A program made the translations under genes and the position numbers. A stretch of DNA of 64,000 bases from Rotaria socialis (Eukaryota; Rotifera; Eurotatoria; Philodinida; Philodinidae): the NCBI GenBank assembly GCA_905331475.1, contig CAJNYU010003364.1, positions 458,561 to 522,560 of the forward strand, read 5' to 3'. This document shows positions 1 through 13,336 of the stretch, in pieces; the first letter of the stretch is position 1, and each line of letters starts with the position of its first letter. The notes below the pieces were generated by a model. It searched no databases and was not told where the DNA came from. It saw nothing but the letters and a program-made list of their open reading frames with translations.

Positions 1-2699
1 ATAACGAACCGTGTAGATAATACGGCACTCTTGCATTTAGTATTCTTTCTACGCTTAATGAATGTATACAAAACGGTCGTTCAAATATAGTAGCAATAAA
101 TTGTCGATAAAAATGAGAGAACATCTTATGTAAGCTTAGTAATATAACACGATATTTTATTGTCGTTAAGTTTGCTTGTAATCAGTTGTGAAGATTACTA
201 TGTTCTCTTTTAATTTTTTTTATTCACAATAATTTAACTTGTATGACGTCGCTCTCTAATGAATGATTGTTCACTTTTATCGATTTCACAGAACTATATT
301 CATGTATAATAAAAACAAAGATTGTTGTAGTTATTTCTTAGTTTTCTCTATTATCGCAGCTGCTATGTTAATAGTTAATATATTTTCTAAATAAATAAGA
401 TAACAAAGAATCTTTTATCAGACCGCCATAGATCATTACTCATTTGTCAAAAGCATGCGTGCTATCACAACCAATACATTAATAAAACATATATTAGAAT
501 AATGTATCCATTTCATTTGTTGTTTCTGAACTAGGCATCAAGTGTATGGTTGCAGCTAGATTCGAATAAAAATCAAAATTATAGAAAGATTATGTATGTT
601 TCAGTTTTTGAAAATGAAAGTTTTTATTTAATTATGACAAAATCATCGCAATCAGAATATACGATTGAATATTCAGTCATAAATATTGATATATTTTATG
701 ATTACATTTGTTTTGTCACAATAGGAATAAATTTAAGTTATGAATCTTTCGCTGGCCTTCGGTTGCACTATTTTAAAAATATAGGAATCCTTAGAGCATC
801 AAGGTTGTCAAAAATATAAGATGTGTTATACATAGTTTCTGCTGAATGGTTTTACTGTTTCTTAACTGCTCTGCTCGAAAATCGTTTTAATGAAGCTGTT
901 ATAAACGGTTCAACCGTAGCCAAAGTCCTTATGTCATTTTTTTCTACTGAAACAAGTCACTAGTTCGAGGATCATTATAAAAGTTTTCTCAAATCGATAA
1001 AGAGCAACAAAGTACATCATAAACTTTGAAAAAAAAAGAAATACATGAAAAAGACAAATACTATTCTCATAAATTAAAGGAAGTGTTTCAAATTACGGGA
1101 CATGACTTCCCAAAAAAATCTCAACCTAATTTTATTGTCCTGATAATCAGCATTCATTGCTTATTAGTTTCCACAAGTTTATTTTGTATTTTATCATAAC
1201 TCAATTTTTTCTGGTAATAAATAAGTGTAAATGAAAATGCATATTCACAGGATGGTGTAAACTTTCACGAGCTTTCAGAAGATGTCGCTACTTTGAGAAA
1301 AAGATGTTCTTTTGGTAATAGCATCCTCAAAATACAGAGTGAAACTTATTTTTTCCAGGGGTATATATATACAACTTTTATATCTAACTAAAACTTGACT
1401 AAAAACCGGAAACTAGTACATGATCGCTTTGTGAATGTTTTTTTCTTTTGAACTATTTTTTATTTTGTACTGAGTATTAAACAAGTTCTCAGTCAGCCGA
1501 CTAAATAGGCGAAATGAAAAATATTGCTTAAAACAAATGTCACTATAATACAAGAATTTATCCAAAACACATGATTATACACATTAAAAGTTTTTTTTGT
1601 TTCGTCTTAAGACAATAGCAAAATTAAGAGGCTTTCGGAAACTTTCTACTTTCTTCGATAAAATATAGGAAAAATAGAAATTTTCATTAAAATATAGAAC
1701 AAAAATAGGACGCTTTTGAAAATAGAGGAAATGTAGATCGAATCGCCGCCCAGATCTTTCGTTATTTTTGAATTTGAAAATAACAAGTTAAATATCATCA
1801 GTTGCTATGTTGCTTTCTTGTCATAAAACAAAAACGAGATGGATCCTATCAACATTATACAGCCAGATGTGGCTCGATATTTTGAAAGATCTCGCAAAAT
1901 CAAAGTTGATATCAGTTGAAAACCTTATCTTTGCTTATGACTACTTCTAACTAGGTAGAAATGAGTCCGATCAATTAAGCTCATTTAAACATAATTAACT
2001 AAAAACTTAATCACTACCGTTTTCATGTCAAAGAAAGCATACTATCTAAAAAAACAATTCTGAATATTAAAGATAAACCACCACATTTTTACACTGTTAT
2101 ACGTCGAACAAAGACAATTTACTCTTAAATATGTACTTCTCAGCGAATTTCCAAGAACATTTGCTTCTCTTTCTTTCTCTCTCTCTCTCTCTCTCTCTCA
2201 CTCGCTTTAACTGTCTCAGAGAAAGTTATAAGAATCATAGATTTAAAACATTTCTCATTTAGCATATTCAATGAAATCTTGATATGTAGTCAATTCGATA
2301 GAGAATTTTATTGATTATATAAATCGCTATTTGAAAATATTTATACTCGATCGATAGTTGGTGTTACACAAAGAAAAACAATAATAGATTGTTATTAAGA
2401 TTTCGAGTAGCGCTCTGCATGAATGACAACAATATTAAAAACTTGTTTTTGTTTTGTGCAATAGCTGATAGTTATTCATATGTTTTTAAATTACTCGAAA
2501 ATAGTTGGTGCTGAAATACAGTTTATATAAACTATAATAGAAATATTTCTTGAGGTATAGTAATCGAACAGCAACAACAACGGCGTTAAAAAAAACAGAA
2601 AACCAAATGGAGCAGAACGGTATTACAGATAAATAGATATATTTATACATACATAAAAAAAAGAAAAAAAAAACTAAAATTTTGAACTGTTTTATTTGT
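1..2699. other. Non-coding stretch, no gene recognised
   Basis: No open frame here has plausible splice partners or family resemblance. The longest frame (550-819, +) begins at TTG, not ATG, and is compositionally like AT-rich non-coding DNA. A CT microsatellite lies at about 2166-2200. The right end is the presumed 3' flank of the minus-strand gene that stops at 2700. Confidence 0.6.
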
Positions 2700-5642
2700 T
2701 TATGTTGATAAATTCGACATTGTAGATGATGTCGAAATCGATAATTGAGATTGTGATCGAGTTGAATTTGTTGTTAAAAGTGATACAGGAAGATTTTTCA
2801 AATTGAAAAATAATAAACGTTTAGCACGATTTTGTGTCTCACTTAATGTTACTAATGTCCATGTACTTTGATCAATTATAGCTGACCAAGGTCGTTCAAC
2901 ATGTAAAATTTTATTTGCTTTTAGATATTCATTTCGTCTTATTTGCCATATACATGATGCATTGTAATCTGCTATAATCCAACCACCAAAATGATCCGTA
3001 CTTACTTTAAATCCAGTCACTTCAATTTGTTTTAGCAGATTTAATTGGTAATCAAATATAAGTAAAGCAACATCACATAAAATGGCTAAATGTTCTGTAA
3101 CATCGTCTGCTTCAATATCCCATATTGTTGATGATTCAAGAATATGTTTACCCATCGAATTTAATTTATAATCATAACGTTCAAGTAGAAATTGTGGACG
3201 ATCATTATGAGACGTCGAGTTCAGAGATGAACTCAACGGAGATGTTAAAGAAGATGATGGAATTTTATATGTATGAAAAATAGATGATTGACATGATGTT
3301 ATACGTTTAGGCCAATCACCAGTGATATCAATTGATTGAAGAATTTTACTGAATGAATGATTGCAAATAATCTATAAACAAACAAATTTTATTGAGCTAT
3401 TTTTAGATACCTCCCAAAAAGAAAACAGAAGAAAACTTACAATTTGTGTCTGTGTAGCAACAACCCATGTATTTGTTGTTTTTGACCATGATACATCAAT
3501 AATACCATCGTATGACCACGGTAAACATAAAAGTGAAACATCTGGTTTAAACATAATAAATTGCTTATTAAGTTGATGATAAAGGCACAAATGGTGGTTG
3601 CCATTGATTTCAAGGAAACGCCAAAATTCATTGCCTAAATTGATTGTACGACCGTAAGCAAATTCCAGTTGTTCAAACAATGAAATATAGTCAGCTTTTG
3701 ATATTTGTTCATAAAGGTCGATCGTTTTTATATTGAGATTTTGTTTTCTATTTCCCCGACAATGATTAGTATCTGAAAATCGTCAAAGAAAAATAGCGTA
3801 ATAATTTGAATAGATTTTATTAAAGGAAAAAAGTTTAAACCGGAATCATGAATTGTAATATGTTTAACACCAGGCGTAGTCGTTGTTGGTCTCCAACCAT
3901 TTTCTAATAGATTCGTCCAATGATCTTGTCCTATATCAAGCCATGCATCATTTGAACTATTTTGCGAAGAATCATTATGATTATCATTATTTTGTCGTAA
4001 TTGTAATTGTTTGTCTTGTGTATCTTCGCTTAAACGACGAAATGATAAACGTTGATGACGATGTTTATGTGATCCAGATCTATGATATGTTTGTTGTTTA
4101 ATTTTAGATTGTGATGGGCATCCATATATCTGATTATCAACAGCTTGAACTTGATTTACTTCAACTGTTCTTGAACGATGTCGGCGATCATGTGTACTTA
4201 AAACATCATTACTTATTTGAACGCTATTTACTGCTTTATCATATAGCTCAAGTACATCAGAATTTGTTATGTTTCCCACTCGTTCAATTGGAATACTAAC
4301 AGGTTCACGTGCAAGTAATGTATGGCGAGTTTCGCCATTTTTTCGTGGTGGCGTTGTTGTTGTTGTGGTATTTGCTGATATAGATGATTTAATAGTTATG
4401 GGTGTTGATGGCATAGAATGAGTACCATTGGATATTGGACGATTGAGATTGCCTACTGGTTTTTGTTGAGATCCAGTACGATTATCAGATATTGCTTCAG
4501 TATTTTCAATAGCATTTGTTGATGTTGTTGGAATAGATTCAGCTGATTGCTAAACGATGATTCAATATAAAGAAAAAGAAAACATCAAAGGATTTAGAAT
4601 TTCAACTGTTCATGTTCTTTTTTTTCCTCTTTAAAATCAAACCTTTTGTGATCGATCGTCATATTTTGTTCGTAAATGTTTTCTTATTTCACGTAACCGT
4701 TGAAAACGTCGAATAGAATCATCAAAGGATTCGAACGCAAATAATTTGTGATTATTATTTGCTTCATTTTTATCTTTTTGATCATTGATATTTGTTGAAA
4801 TGTTGGTTTGTTGTATCGGAACATTTGTTATTGTACGCGAACTGCGTCTCTGTATACCTACAGTTTGTGAACCTGGTTTTGGTTGAAATGTTTTAGTTGT
4901 TTTAGTTGCTGTCTGTTTTGATTTCGTGTCATACGAATACTCGGTATGGTCAATAGATGGTAATGGTGATAACTATAAAAAAAAAATGACTGTAATTATC
5001 TTTGACTACACTAATCAATAGCTATTCGTTCATCCATTAAAATACTACGTTCTTTTGTATTAATATCATTTCGATTTTAATCAATATGGACATTTATAAT
5101 CTATACCCATTACATAATCATCTCTAGTATTGATACGATCGAAATTGATCAATCTATCGAAAATAGCCTTTTGAATGTACAAAGGTCGATATATAAACGA
5201 AACTGATATGATAACATTCTCCCATCACCAAATCATTCATTCGTATATTACAAACTGACCTTGGCTTTCGAGACTAAATTTGGTTGATGTGCATCAAATT
5301 TCTTCTTCTTCTTCTTCTTTGTTAATAATACTTTAGGTTTTGGTAGTATGAAACCATACTTCATCTACATAAATTTCGATGAACATATTTAAATACTTCA
5401 GAACAGAAATATATCAACGACGAAAAGAAAAAAAAAAGAATGAAGTGAAATGACCTTAATCGAATATTCATATGATGACGATAAAATATATTTTAAATGC
5501 CTTGTTGTGTTTATCGAAAAATTTTCATTGACAATAATATTATTTCAAAACTTATGCTCCTTCATACAAATTATACAATTTAAAAAGCAAGGTCTTTAAG
5601 CAATAAAGAAGAAACCCCAATTACCCAAACAAATCATATCAT

Positions 5643-5681
<39 letters not shown>

Positions 5682-6631
5682 GGTGCATATATGTATGAAT
5701 ACACGATACTTTAAGTGCAGGCTTACCATCATGCGCTGTTCGTTTAAAAAAAAACAAATGAAGAAAGAAATTTGCAATCATGCACACTAAATAAATAGAC
5801 GTTATGCTCATCATTCTCAACTACAAGTGCACTTGTTCCAGCATATCGAAAATTCTCATAACAAAAATAAGAAGTATATAAATATGCAAAATGAATTAAT
5901 TTGTTTATTTTTCACTCTTCTTCTATTACTCAAGTGTTTGTAATGAAATCTATTCGTTTTTCTTTTTCTTTTTCTTCTTCTCATGATTATTCAAAATATT
6001 GGGTAATTAAATTAAAAGCAAAAAAAGAGCACATTCTTTTTGTTCTTCGGTTTCTTACCTCATCGGCTGATAATGATGATGATGAACGTCGTGGACTTGT
6101 ACATATTTCAAGTACTCGTTTTAATTCTGAGCCAAGATCATTATTTTCACAACTTTTATGTACCGCAGTTTTTGTTGGTGAATTTTCATTGCGACGAGAT
6201 ATATTTGCTAATTTTGCTGGTATAAAATCATCAGCTAGTAATTCATTCATATCATCATCAAATTTATTACCAGCTAAAATTAATTTTGATTGTTCTAATT
6301 CTTTACGAATTGATCGTAAATTTGTCGATATACGATCAATTTCGCTTTTATTATGATAATCTAATGGTTCGCTTTGCCATCGTCGTTGTGGATTTGCTTT
6401 TTTACGCTCAATTTTTTCAACAAATAATTGTGTATCAAATTCAAGTCGCTCAAATTTATCTAATAAAGTTTTCTCAAGTTCACGTTGTCGTTCAAGAAGT
6501 CTTTTGATAGCTGCTTCTCGCCAATGTTTTAATTTTTTTAGTGCTCGTGTACGAAGTGTTGGTAAATCATTGAGCATTGAACGAAGCTTATGAACAAGCT
6601 CCTCATTAGCATTTTGTTGTCGAATAGTCAT
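2700..6631 (-). CDS. Uncharacterised coiled-coil plus propeller-like protein, 5 exons, ~871 aa
   Basis: Five exons join in frame with GT-AG borders: 6059-6631, 4643-4972, 3841-4549, 3441-3772 and 2700-3371, giving 872 codons. The ATG at 6631 opens a first exon rich in Lys/Glu/Leu heptads (residues about 10-110), a likely coiled coil. The middle (residues about 190-540) is Ser/Thr/Asn/Gln-rich and low in complexity. The last two exons (about 540-760) have spaced Trp/Asp beta-strand-like units (WRFLEINGNHHLCLY, WSYDGIIDVSW, WSAIIDQSTWTLVTL) resembling a six-bladed propeller of the NHL/TRIM kind. I do not recognise a named orthologue. No RING or B-box is visible, so calling it TRIM-like is inference. 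The first intron is about 1.1 kb and holds a TAA microsatellite; the rest are short. The donor after the third exon (GTTTAA) is weak, but the phase fits. Confidence 0.7.
5647..5681. repeat. (TAA)n microsatellite
   Basis: About twelve uninterrupted AAT/TAA units lie inside the first intron of the coiled-coil/propeller gene. They have no coding role in the model. Confidence 0.9.
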
Positions 6632-8543
6632 AGTGATAATGATCTTCTTTGTAAAATACGAAAGATATAAATACTTGTTCTTATGGTTTGTACCTATCGT
6701 TTATTGTCCCATTTCAAAAATAGGAGAAAACGAAAGAGAGGCGAAGAAGAAGAAGAAAATAAAAGATGATGCGATTGTTCTCGGCTAGATAATGACTAGA
6801 AGAAGAAAAAAAAACATGTATTATTAACGTAAGATATGTAAACAATGTTGAACGAATATGTACATTATATGAACGAGTCAAATTAACATTACTAACGCAC
6901 ACTTAAAACTTTATTATTGCACGTAATTTCTCAGCATACAGAAGAAAAAAAAAATTTATGATTTTGTCCAGATCAGTACTTACCAATAAAAGCTATGCGG
7001 AACAGTGCTATCAACAAAAGGCTACGTCAATGATGAAACATGATCTCGAGTGATGGAGGTGCTCGCTGTTAGCTAAACAAAACTAGTCAGTCTTTCTGTG
7101 TGTCTGTTTTATTTTATTTTTTGAAAATGGGAGACAGAGACAGAGAGCGAGAGAGAGAGAGAGAGAGTAAGAAAACAAACTTTGTCTTCTCTATTCTTCC
7201 TCTTCTGTACGTCTCTACCCTTTTCTCTGTTAAGTATGTATAATGTGTTACATGGTATATCTCGTCGTCGAAGAAGAACAACAACAAACGCACCATCACC
7301 ACCACCAACATCATCATCATCACTGGTCGTCGTTGTGTTCTTCTACATTTTTCTTCTCTTTTTGATGTCTTAGAGCAAGCAACTTGCCAAAAGAGAAATA
7401 TGTATGTATGTATGTATGTGTGTAGGTGTAAAATATATATATATATATAGGAGTTCTTTTGTTCGATCGACTCGAATAAAGAAACTATCCAGGGGCCTCT
7501 TCTTTCTTTCTCTTACGAATCAGATAAGACATACATATACAAACATACAGGAAAGGTAAAATTCGTGTATGTGTTTGCAACCTTTAGTGGTGCTCGAAAG
7601 TGCAAATTAGCATGACGAACAGTTTTTAATATGTATAGCTATGTTATTTTTCTTCTTCTTCTTCTTGTTCTATCAATGTCTCAGTTGAATATATTACTAC
7701 GTATATACAAATAAAGAACAGAGAAGGGTGTAGTCTATGTAGAAATTCAACTAAAGGTATAAACACTTGTTTTTCAAAGCAATAACAACAAAAATAAGAA
7801 TAATATCCATCCTTTATTCATTGCGATACTCACTTTACTTCTTATATTGCCGCGTTCAAAACCGAGAATGGTTAAGAAGTGATTTAACTTCAAGGCAAAA
7901 CAAAGGTACATACACGCTAAAGAAGAAGCCGAGCCGACAAATATTGAAAGGTGTCATTGAAGAAAAAAAAACCGCACGATACGGAAGAGGCCGGGGTGAA
8001 GAAGGAGATGCACTTACCGCGATGACAAAAGAAACGTGCAAAGGAAGATGAATTCCCTTATAACCAAATGAGTAAGAGTTTGTGGTCTACAGAAAAAAAA
8101 GACAATATCCAATTTAAGAACCTTCATGGAAAAAAAGCGAGACGGTTCCAGTTTCGTTGATTTACTCGTAGACTAAAACCAATGAAGAAAACAAGGTAAA
8201 GTGATGTCAGTCTATCGTAGACTTCAGGATAATTTATTTCACTACGTCATCAGTCAATTCTTTCTTTTTCTCTTTTGCTTCTTCTCTCCTTTTTACGTTT
8301 CTTTAGCGGTATAGACGTTGAATTGTGGCTTCCGCACATTCAACGTTGGGATTGTAAAAAACACAATGTGTTTTATTTTATTCTTACATTTCGTCGCTCG
8401 ACAGCTTGTAAAGAAAAGAGCATAATAAAAAATTTGTATCTCAACACGACACAAATGCTCTCTCGGCAACATGCTTCCTTAAAACTAAAAAAAGAAGAAA
8501 AAGAAAAAAAGAAGAAAAAAATAGTAACAGTTGGCACACACGC

Positions 8544-8594
<51 letters not shown>

Positions 8595-9533
8595 CTTCAT
8601 ACAAAAAGTAATTGTATTCCATATATCCTGAACTGCATATAATTAGTCGTTGAAAAGAGAAAAAGAAATACTGAAGAAAGAGAGGAAGCCTCCATTTTTT
8701 TTGTCAATTTTTCGGTCAAAAGTTCGGCTGAATTTGTTGTGAATCACTACTTTTGATTGCATCATATCATTGTACTTAATCATTGAACCTTTTCTTTATG
8801 TTTAAATAGGCAATAAAATGAGCATAAAGAAAAGAATAATGGTGGTACCATGTTCATGCACACAGATCGAGTGTCAACGACAACGACAACGACGAGGACA
8901 ATGTCAAATTTTTGCATGTAATTGAAATTTGATGCTTACGCATTTTTCCTAGGGAATGAGCGAGAATATGTATATATATATATACGTATAATAATAATAA
9001 CAAGTGAAATACAGCCAATGTTTGCATATTCGCAACCTCGAATTTCGCGGTCGGACAACGATACAGACATGTTCAAATATTTTAATTCTTTTGTAAAATT
9101 ATCCCTGTAATTCATGGTCATATGTCGTGCTTTAGTAAGAACTAAGAATAAAGTAGGATCAGTGGCTTTACAGATGAAACATAATTTGTACGTTTAAATC
9201 AATAGCTTGAGTAAAATATGTTTTTATTTGTTTTTAAAGAACATGCAACAAGCAAAAAGACTGAGCATAGGCTTGCTAAATAGAAAAGAAATAATAGTTA
9301 TTAAATCATTTCATTCAAACAAAAAAGGGGTGTACAAAAAGCAATCACCATCCATAAAATGTTGATTTCACAACAACAACAACAACAATAAAAGAAGAAA
9401 AAAAAGCCTAATAATAAGATGTTCCAATGAAAACACAAATGCATGTGTACATCCGCATATGAGAATGAATGATTAATATCTGAGAAAGAAAACCTTTCGA
9501 AAAAAAATGAAATCTTTATGCCATGTCTTTGGT
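6632..9533. other. Long microsatellite-rich non-coding region
   Basis: This lies upstream of the coiled-coil/propeller gene and downstream of the SLC22 gene (both minus strand). It holds GA runs (about 7137-7168 and 8562-8591), TA runs (about 7433-7450 and 8544-8561), TATG repeats near 7402 and many purine tracts. The open frames here mainly translate these runs, so I reject them. Promoter and 5' UTR exons of the 6631 gene may be here, but no specific element can be pinned down. Confidence 0.5.
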
Positions 9534-12500
9534 TTATAAATGACGATCATCTATATTATCTCCTTGCAATAAATCTTTGAGTGTACTATCTTCATTATTT
9601 CCTGCTAATGATTGATCTTCACGTTCAGTGCCATCGGTATTTGTACTTCGAGGTTTTCCAATTCGAATACTAATTGGACAAATAAACAAATAAACAAGTA
9701 AATAAAAGAAGGTCAAAAAGAGCAAATAAAATTATGTGATTTATTTACCGAATCATTGACATTTTTTCAGCTTCCGCAACTGTCTGTGGCAATGGTTTAT
9801 TTAATGTTTCAGGAAACATTAAAGCTAATACTGCAGCTATTAGTGAAACAATACCATAAAGAAGCACCGGTAGACTTATCCAGATACGAGTCTATTATTA
9901 AAAAACAAGGAATTAACAAGTTTCGAATGAATAGTACAAACTGACTAATGAATCATTGCAATAGGTTCCAATAATAGCTCCAACACGTGCTATCATTGAA
10001 CAAATACCCATGCCTGTATTGCGTACATTTGTTGGGAAAAGTTCATTTGCATAAATATATATAATAGCATATGATGCTGATGCGAAAAATTTTAATGAAA
10101 CTTGTATTGTATACATCAATATCGTTTTAGCTAAGAAACGAAAGATTTTTTATTCGAAAGAAAAAAAAGTATTCAACCAAAATGAACAAACCAGAACTAT
10201 CGTCGTTCATGTATTTTTGTATCGGTAAAACTGCTAAAGCAACTAAGCCAAAGAGTATAGCAAATAAACAGTAAGGTAATTTACGACCAACACGATCAAG
10301 TATGGCATGTACACCGATATATGCGAGTAATTCAACTATTGCGCTAATCGTAAACGATAGATATGGATCTGCACCCCATGAACCTTAAAAATTTTCATTA
10401 TTAAATTTTTATCTACGTCAATTTTATAAATCTTACCTGTACTTTGTGAGACTCCATAAAAAACTAAATTTTGTACGAGCCTAAAAATAGAAATTTAAAT
10501 TAAAAAATAATTTTTTCATATTTTTCTTCATGTCTGATTCATACCATTGAAAAAATAGATTCATACTAATCAAAAACATAATTTTGGATTTGAATAAACC
10601 TAATATACCTTCTTGATTATGCTTATCCATCATGCTCTGAAGAAAACAAAAATAATTACGTAAGTATAATATCAGGAAGATAGGTATGACACGGCATCGG
10701 TCTACCGTAAAGCTTTGTCCTAGTCTGAACATGTCAGATAATTGGAAAAATGATAACCACTATGTATTGTTTTTAATTTGTGTTTGTCATATAAAACATT
10801 TTTCTCAAATTCACATAATACTTTTAACAGAAAATCGATTTTTCTGTCTAATATATTCCATGTGAACGTTTTATCTATGCACCAATATAGAGAAGTTGGT
10901 CAAAAACTCGTATAAAATAGTTTTCAAGTAGCAGGAGACTTTCTTGGAGCTTAATTTGAAAAATTCGGAATAAAAATAGAAGCTATCGTATGCTCGACGA
11001 TGTTTCTGAAACAAATTAAAAGCATACAAACTCATTTCATTCAACAGTTTGGCGCACTATTGAAGATGATATTATTGAAATACAGATTTGGTAAAATCTT
11101 CTGGGATTTGAAAATAGTTTTATGCGCATTTTCGAGACATTTTATTATCATCGTTTATACATGAAATCTGACTACAGAACGTATTTGATAGAACAATCGA
11201 TACGAGTATAAAATTATTATCTGAATTTAAGTTAGATAGTTAAAGTTTCACAAGAAAAATAAATAGGAAACACACCGTGGTTAAAATACCATTTTGTTTT
11301 TATCCCTCTACCTAAAGATTCATGATGAGCACTTGATAAATATGTGATTGCCTTCGATTGGATTTTGCTGTTTCGATCAGAGATATGATTTCAAGAAAAT
11401 AGCTAATTCGACAAAAAATAGATTAGTGACACTTGAGATCAAGAGATTTGAATTCATAAGTGGTTGTTGAAATTCTTATTCGACAAACGTTTAGTTCTCA
11501 TGATTTGTCATGTTTTTAAAGAAGTCAGTTACTTTCTTGAAATAGATTTCATATCGGTAAAAACAACCGAAATGAATCTTAGATCAACATTGTTCTATTA
11601 TATTTTCATCCTGTTTGGCGTAGTTTGGTGTATAGGTGAGAATTGCCATTAGTTCATTGCTAAAATAAGAAGATTTAACTAACCACTTTTTGTTCTTCTT
11701 TAACTTGTTCATAAGCATCTTGATCAAATGGGCGCTTATTAGTCTTAGCAATACCACGTAAAATTGCTTCAGCTTTATCAAACTGCCCGTCACTAATCAG
11801 CCAGCGTGGACTTTCTGGTAAGATGCTAAATGAAATATTTATTATGTTATCTTTATTTTTGTTCAAACCAAAGCTTAACTTACAAATAGAAGAATATAAA
11901 TGGTACTGTAAACAACGATATCGCTCCTGTTAAAAATCTCCATGTACGAATATTATATGCGAACAATACAAGAAAGAATTGTCCGAATGCAAAAAAATAT
12001 TCAATGACAATTCCAGTTAGCAAACGTTTACTTGGTCCAACTAAAATGAATTTCTAATATGAAAAGATTTTATACTTTAAAAAAAATTAATTTTACCGAG
12101 TTCTGATCCAAGCACAAAACCTGATACCGAAATTCCTCGCGTTGAACAAGCAAGTAAAAATCGTGCAACCACAAATATGATATATGATGGCCAAAAGCCA
12201 AATGTTGGTTGAGGGCCAAATGCACATACAAATCCTGATACACTCATTAAAATAAAACTGAAACTCATTATAGGACGACGACCATATCTAGTTTAAAACA
12301 GAATAAAATCGTTTGATCTTAATTTTTAAAAATTTTTTACTTATCAGCCAACACGCCAAAGACTATTGAGCCGACCATATAGCCAGCGAAAAATATCATT
12401 TGCACTGCTGATCGAAAGTCAATGCGATCACAAACCATTGACCACTATTATTAAAAATGAAAGTAAAAATAGAAGTAATTGTACTTATTTTCAAAAACGT

Positions 12501-12894
12501 TTACATCTTCTGTTAATGTTGTCTTATAATATTTTTTGTCATAAACAAAGCTTTGACATTTATGCAATTGTACATCCACAGAATTTTGATTATTAGATTT
12601 CGATTGAATATAACAACGTTGACAGTCACTGACTGATAATATTGTATTTAAACCTGTGCATTGCTCCTTTGTTGGTTTATACATTGAATTGTACAAAATA
12701 TTTGATTCATTATTATATGTATCTCTATCTATCGAGTCAGGATTTTTACATCGATGGTTTGGCACTGCACCCGTAAATGTATATGTATAGACCATTATTG
12801 GTGGTAGCATATATGTCAAACAAATAAATGTATACTTCACTTTTTGAAATCGTCCCCAGTCATTAATTGTAGCGAGAAAAGTATCGAATTTCAT
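9534..12894 (-). CDS. SLC22-family organic ion transporter (MFS), 11 exons, 591 aa
   Basis: Predicted plasma-membrane carrier for organic cations or anions (major facilitator superfamily). Eleven exons join in frame: 12505-12894, 12341-12444, 12097-12287, 11884-12040, 11684-11825, 10545-10636, 10437-10480, 10192-10383, 9946-10130, 9749-9891 and 9534-9669, totalling 592 codons, close to the usual ~550 aa. TM1 (about residues 22-42) is followed by the long Cys-rich extracellular loop typical of SLC22 (about 43-130). The MFS signature LADKYGRRP falls at about 161-169 and the family motif LPESPRWL at about 283-290. A second Asp-Arg-x-Gly-Arg motif (DRVGRK) and the [12 protein letters not shown] loop come later. 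The C-tail is hydrophilic. Exon 7 is only 44 nt. Substrate cannot be inferred. An acceptor-like site near 12927 suggests a 5' UTR intron. Confidence 0.92.
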
Positions 12895-13336
12895 TTTGAA
12901 TTAATTGGACTGTTGTCCGTTGTGATCTACAAATAAAAAAAACAAAGAAACCTAAAGAGCAAATGAATTTAAGAAAGAAAAGAATTAAAAATAGTATTTT
13001 GTTTTTCTTTGTTTAGTGATATGTGGAATGACTGGATGATATTATTCGGACTAGTGTGTACATAGAATCACGCATAAATACATGAATGATATTAAGAAAA
13101 AAAAATAAGTAAATACACTATATAATAATATTTGAATAAAAATCAGGCACTAACCTGTGCGAGTTAAGAAGAATGCATATGCACACACAAATGATGTTAA
13201 CAAAAATGATACGTAACAAGTAACATAGTGGATATTCTAGCACGTATCACAAGAATCAACATGGTGAAATGAAATTCGAATATAAGAAAAAATAAATATG
13301 TCTATACAGGGTTTCGAATCTTTAAAAGAAAAATAA
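12895..13336. other. Spacer between synaptojanin stop and SLC22 start
   Basis: This is about 440 nt on the promoter side of the SLC22 gene and the 3' side of synaptojanin. A pyrimidine-rich acceptor-like site at about 12927 (minus strand), just before the ATG, hints that the SLC22 5' leader is spliced. No other feature is seen. Confidence 0.45.

Noticed and set aside
550..819. 89-codon plus-strand ORF
   Set aside because: It starts at TTG, has AT-driven composition, no splice partners and no family resemblance.
7114..7373. Overlapping 69- and 63-codon ORFs on both strands
   Set aside because: They mostly translate GA/CT and trinucleotide microsatellites.
8275..8631. 118-codon ORF ending in an Arg/Glu run
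   Set aside because: The C-terminal half is the translated TA and GA microsatellites; no other support.
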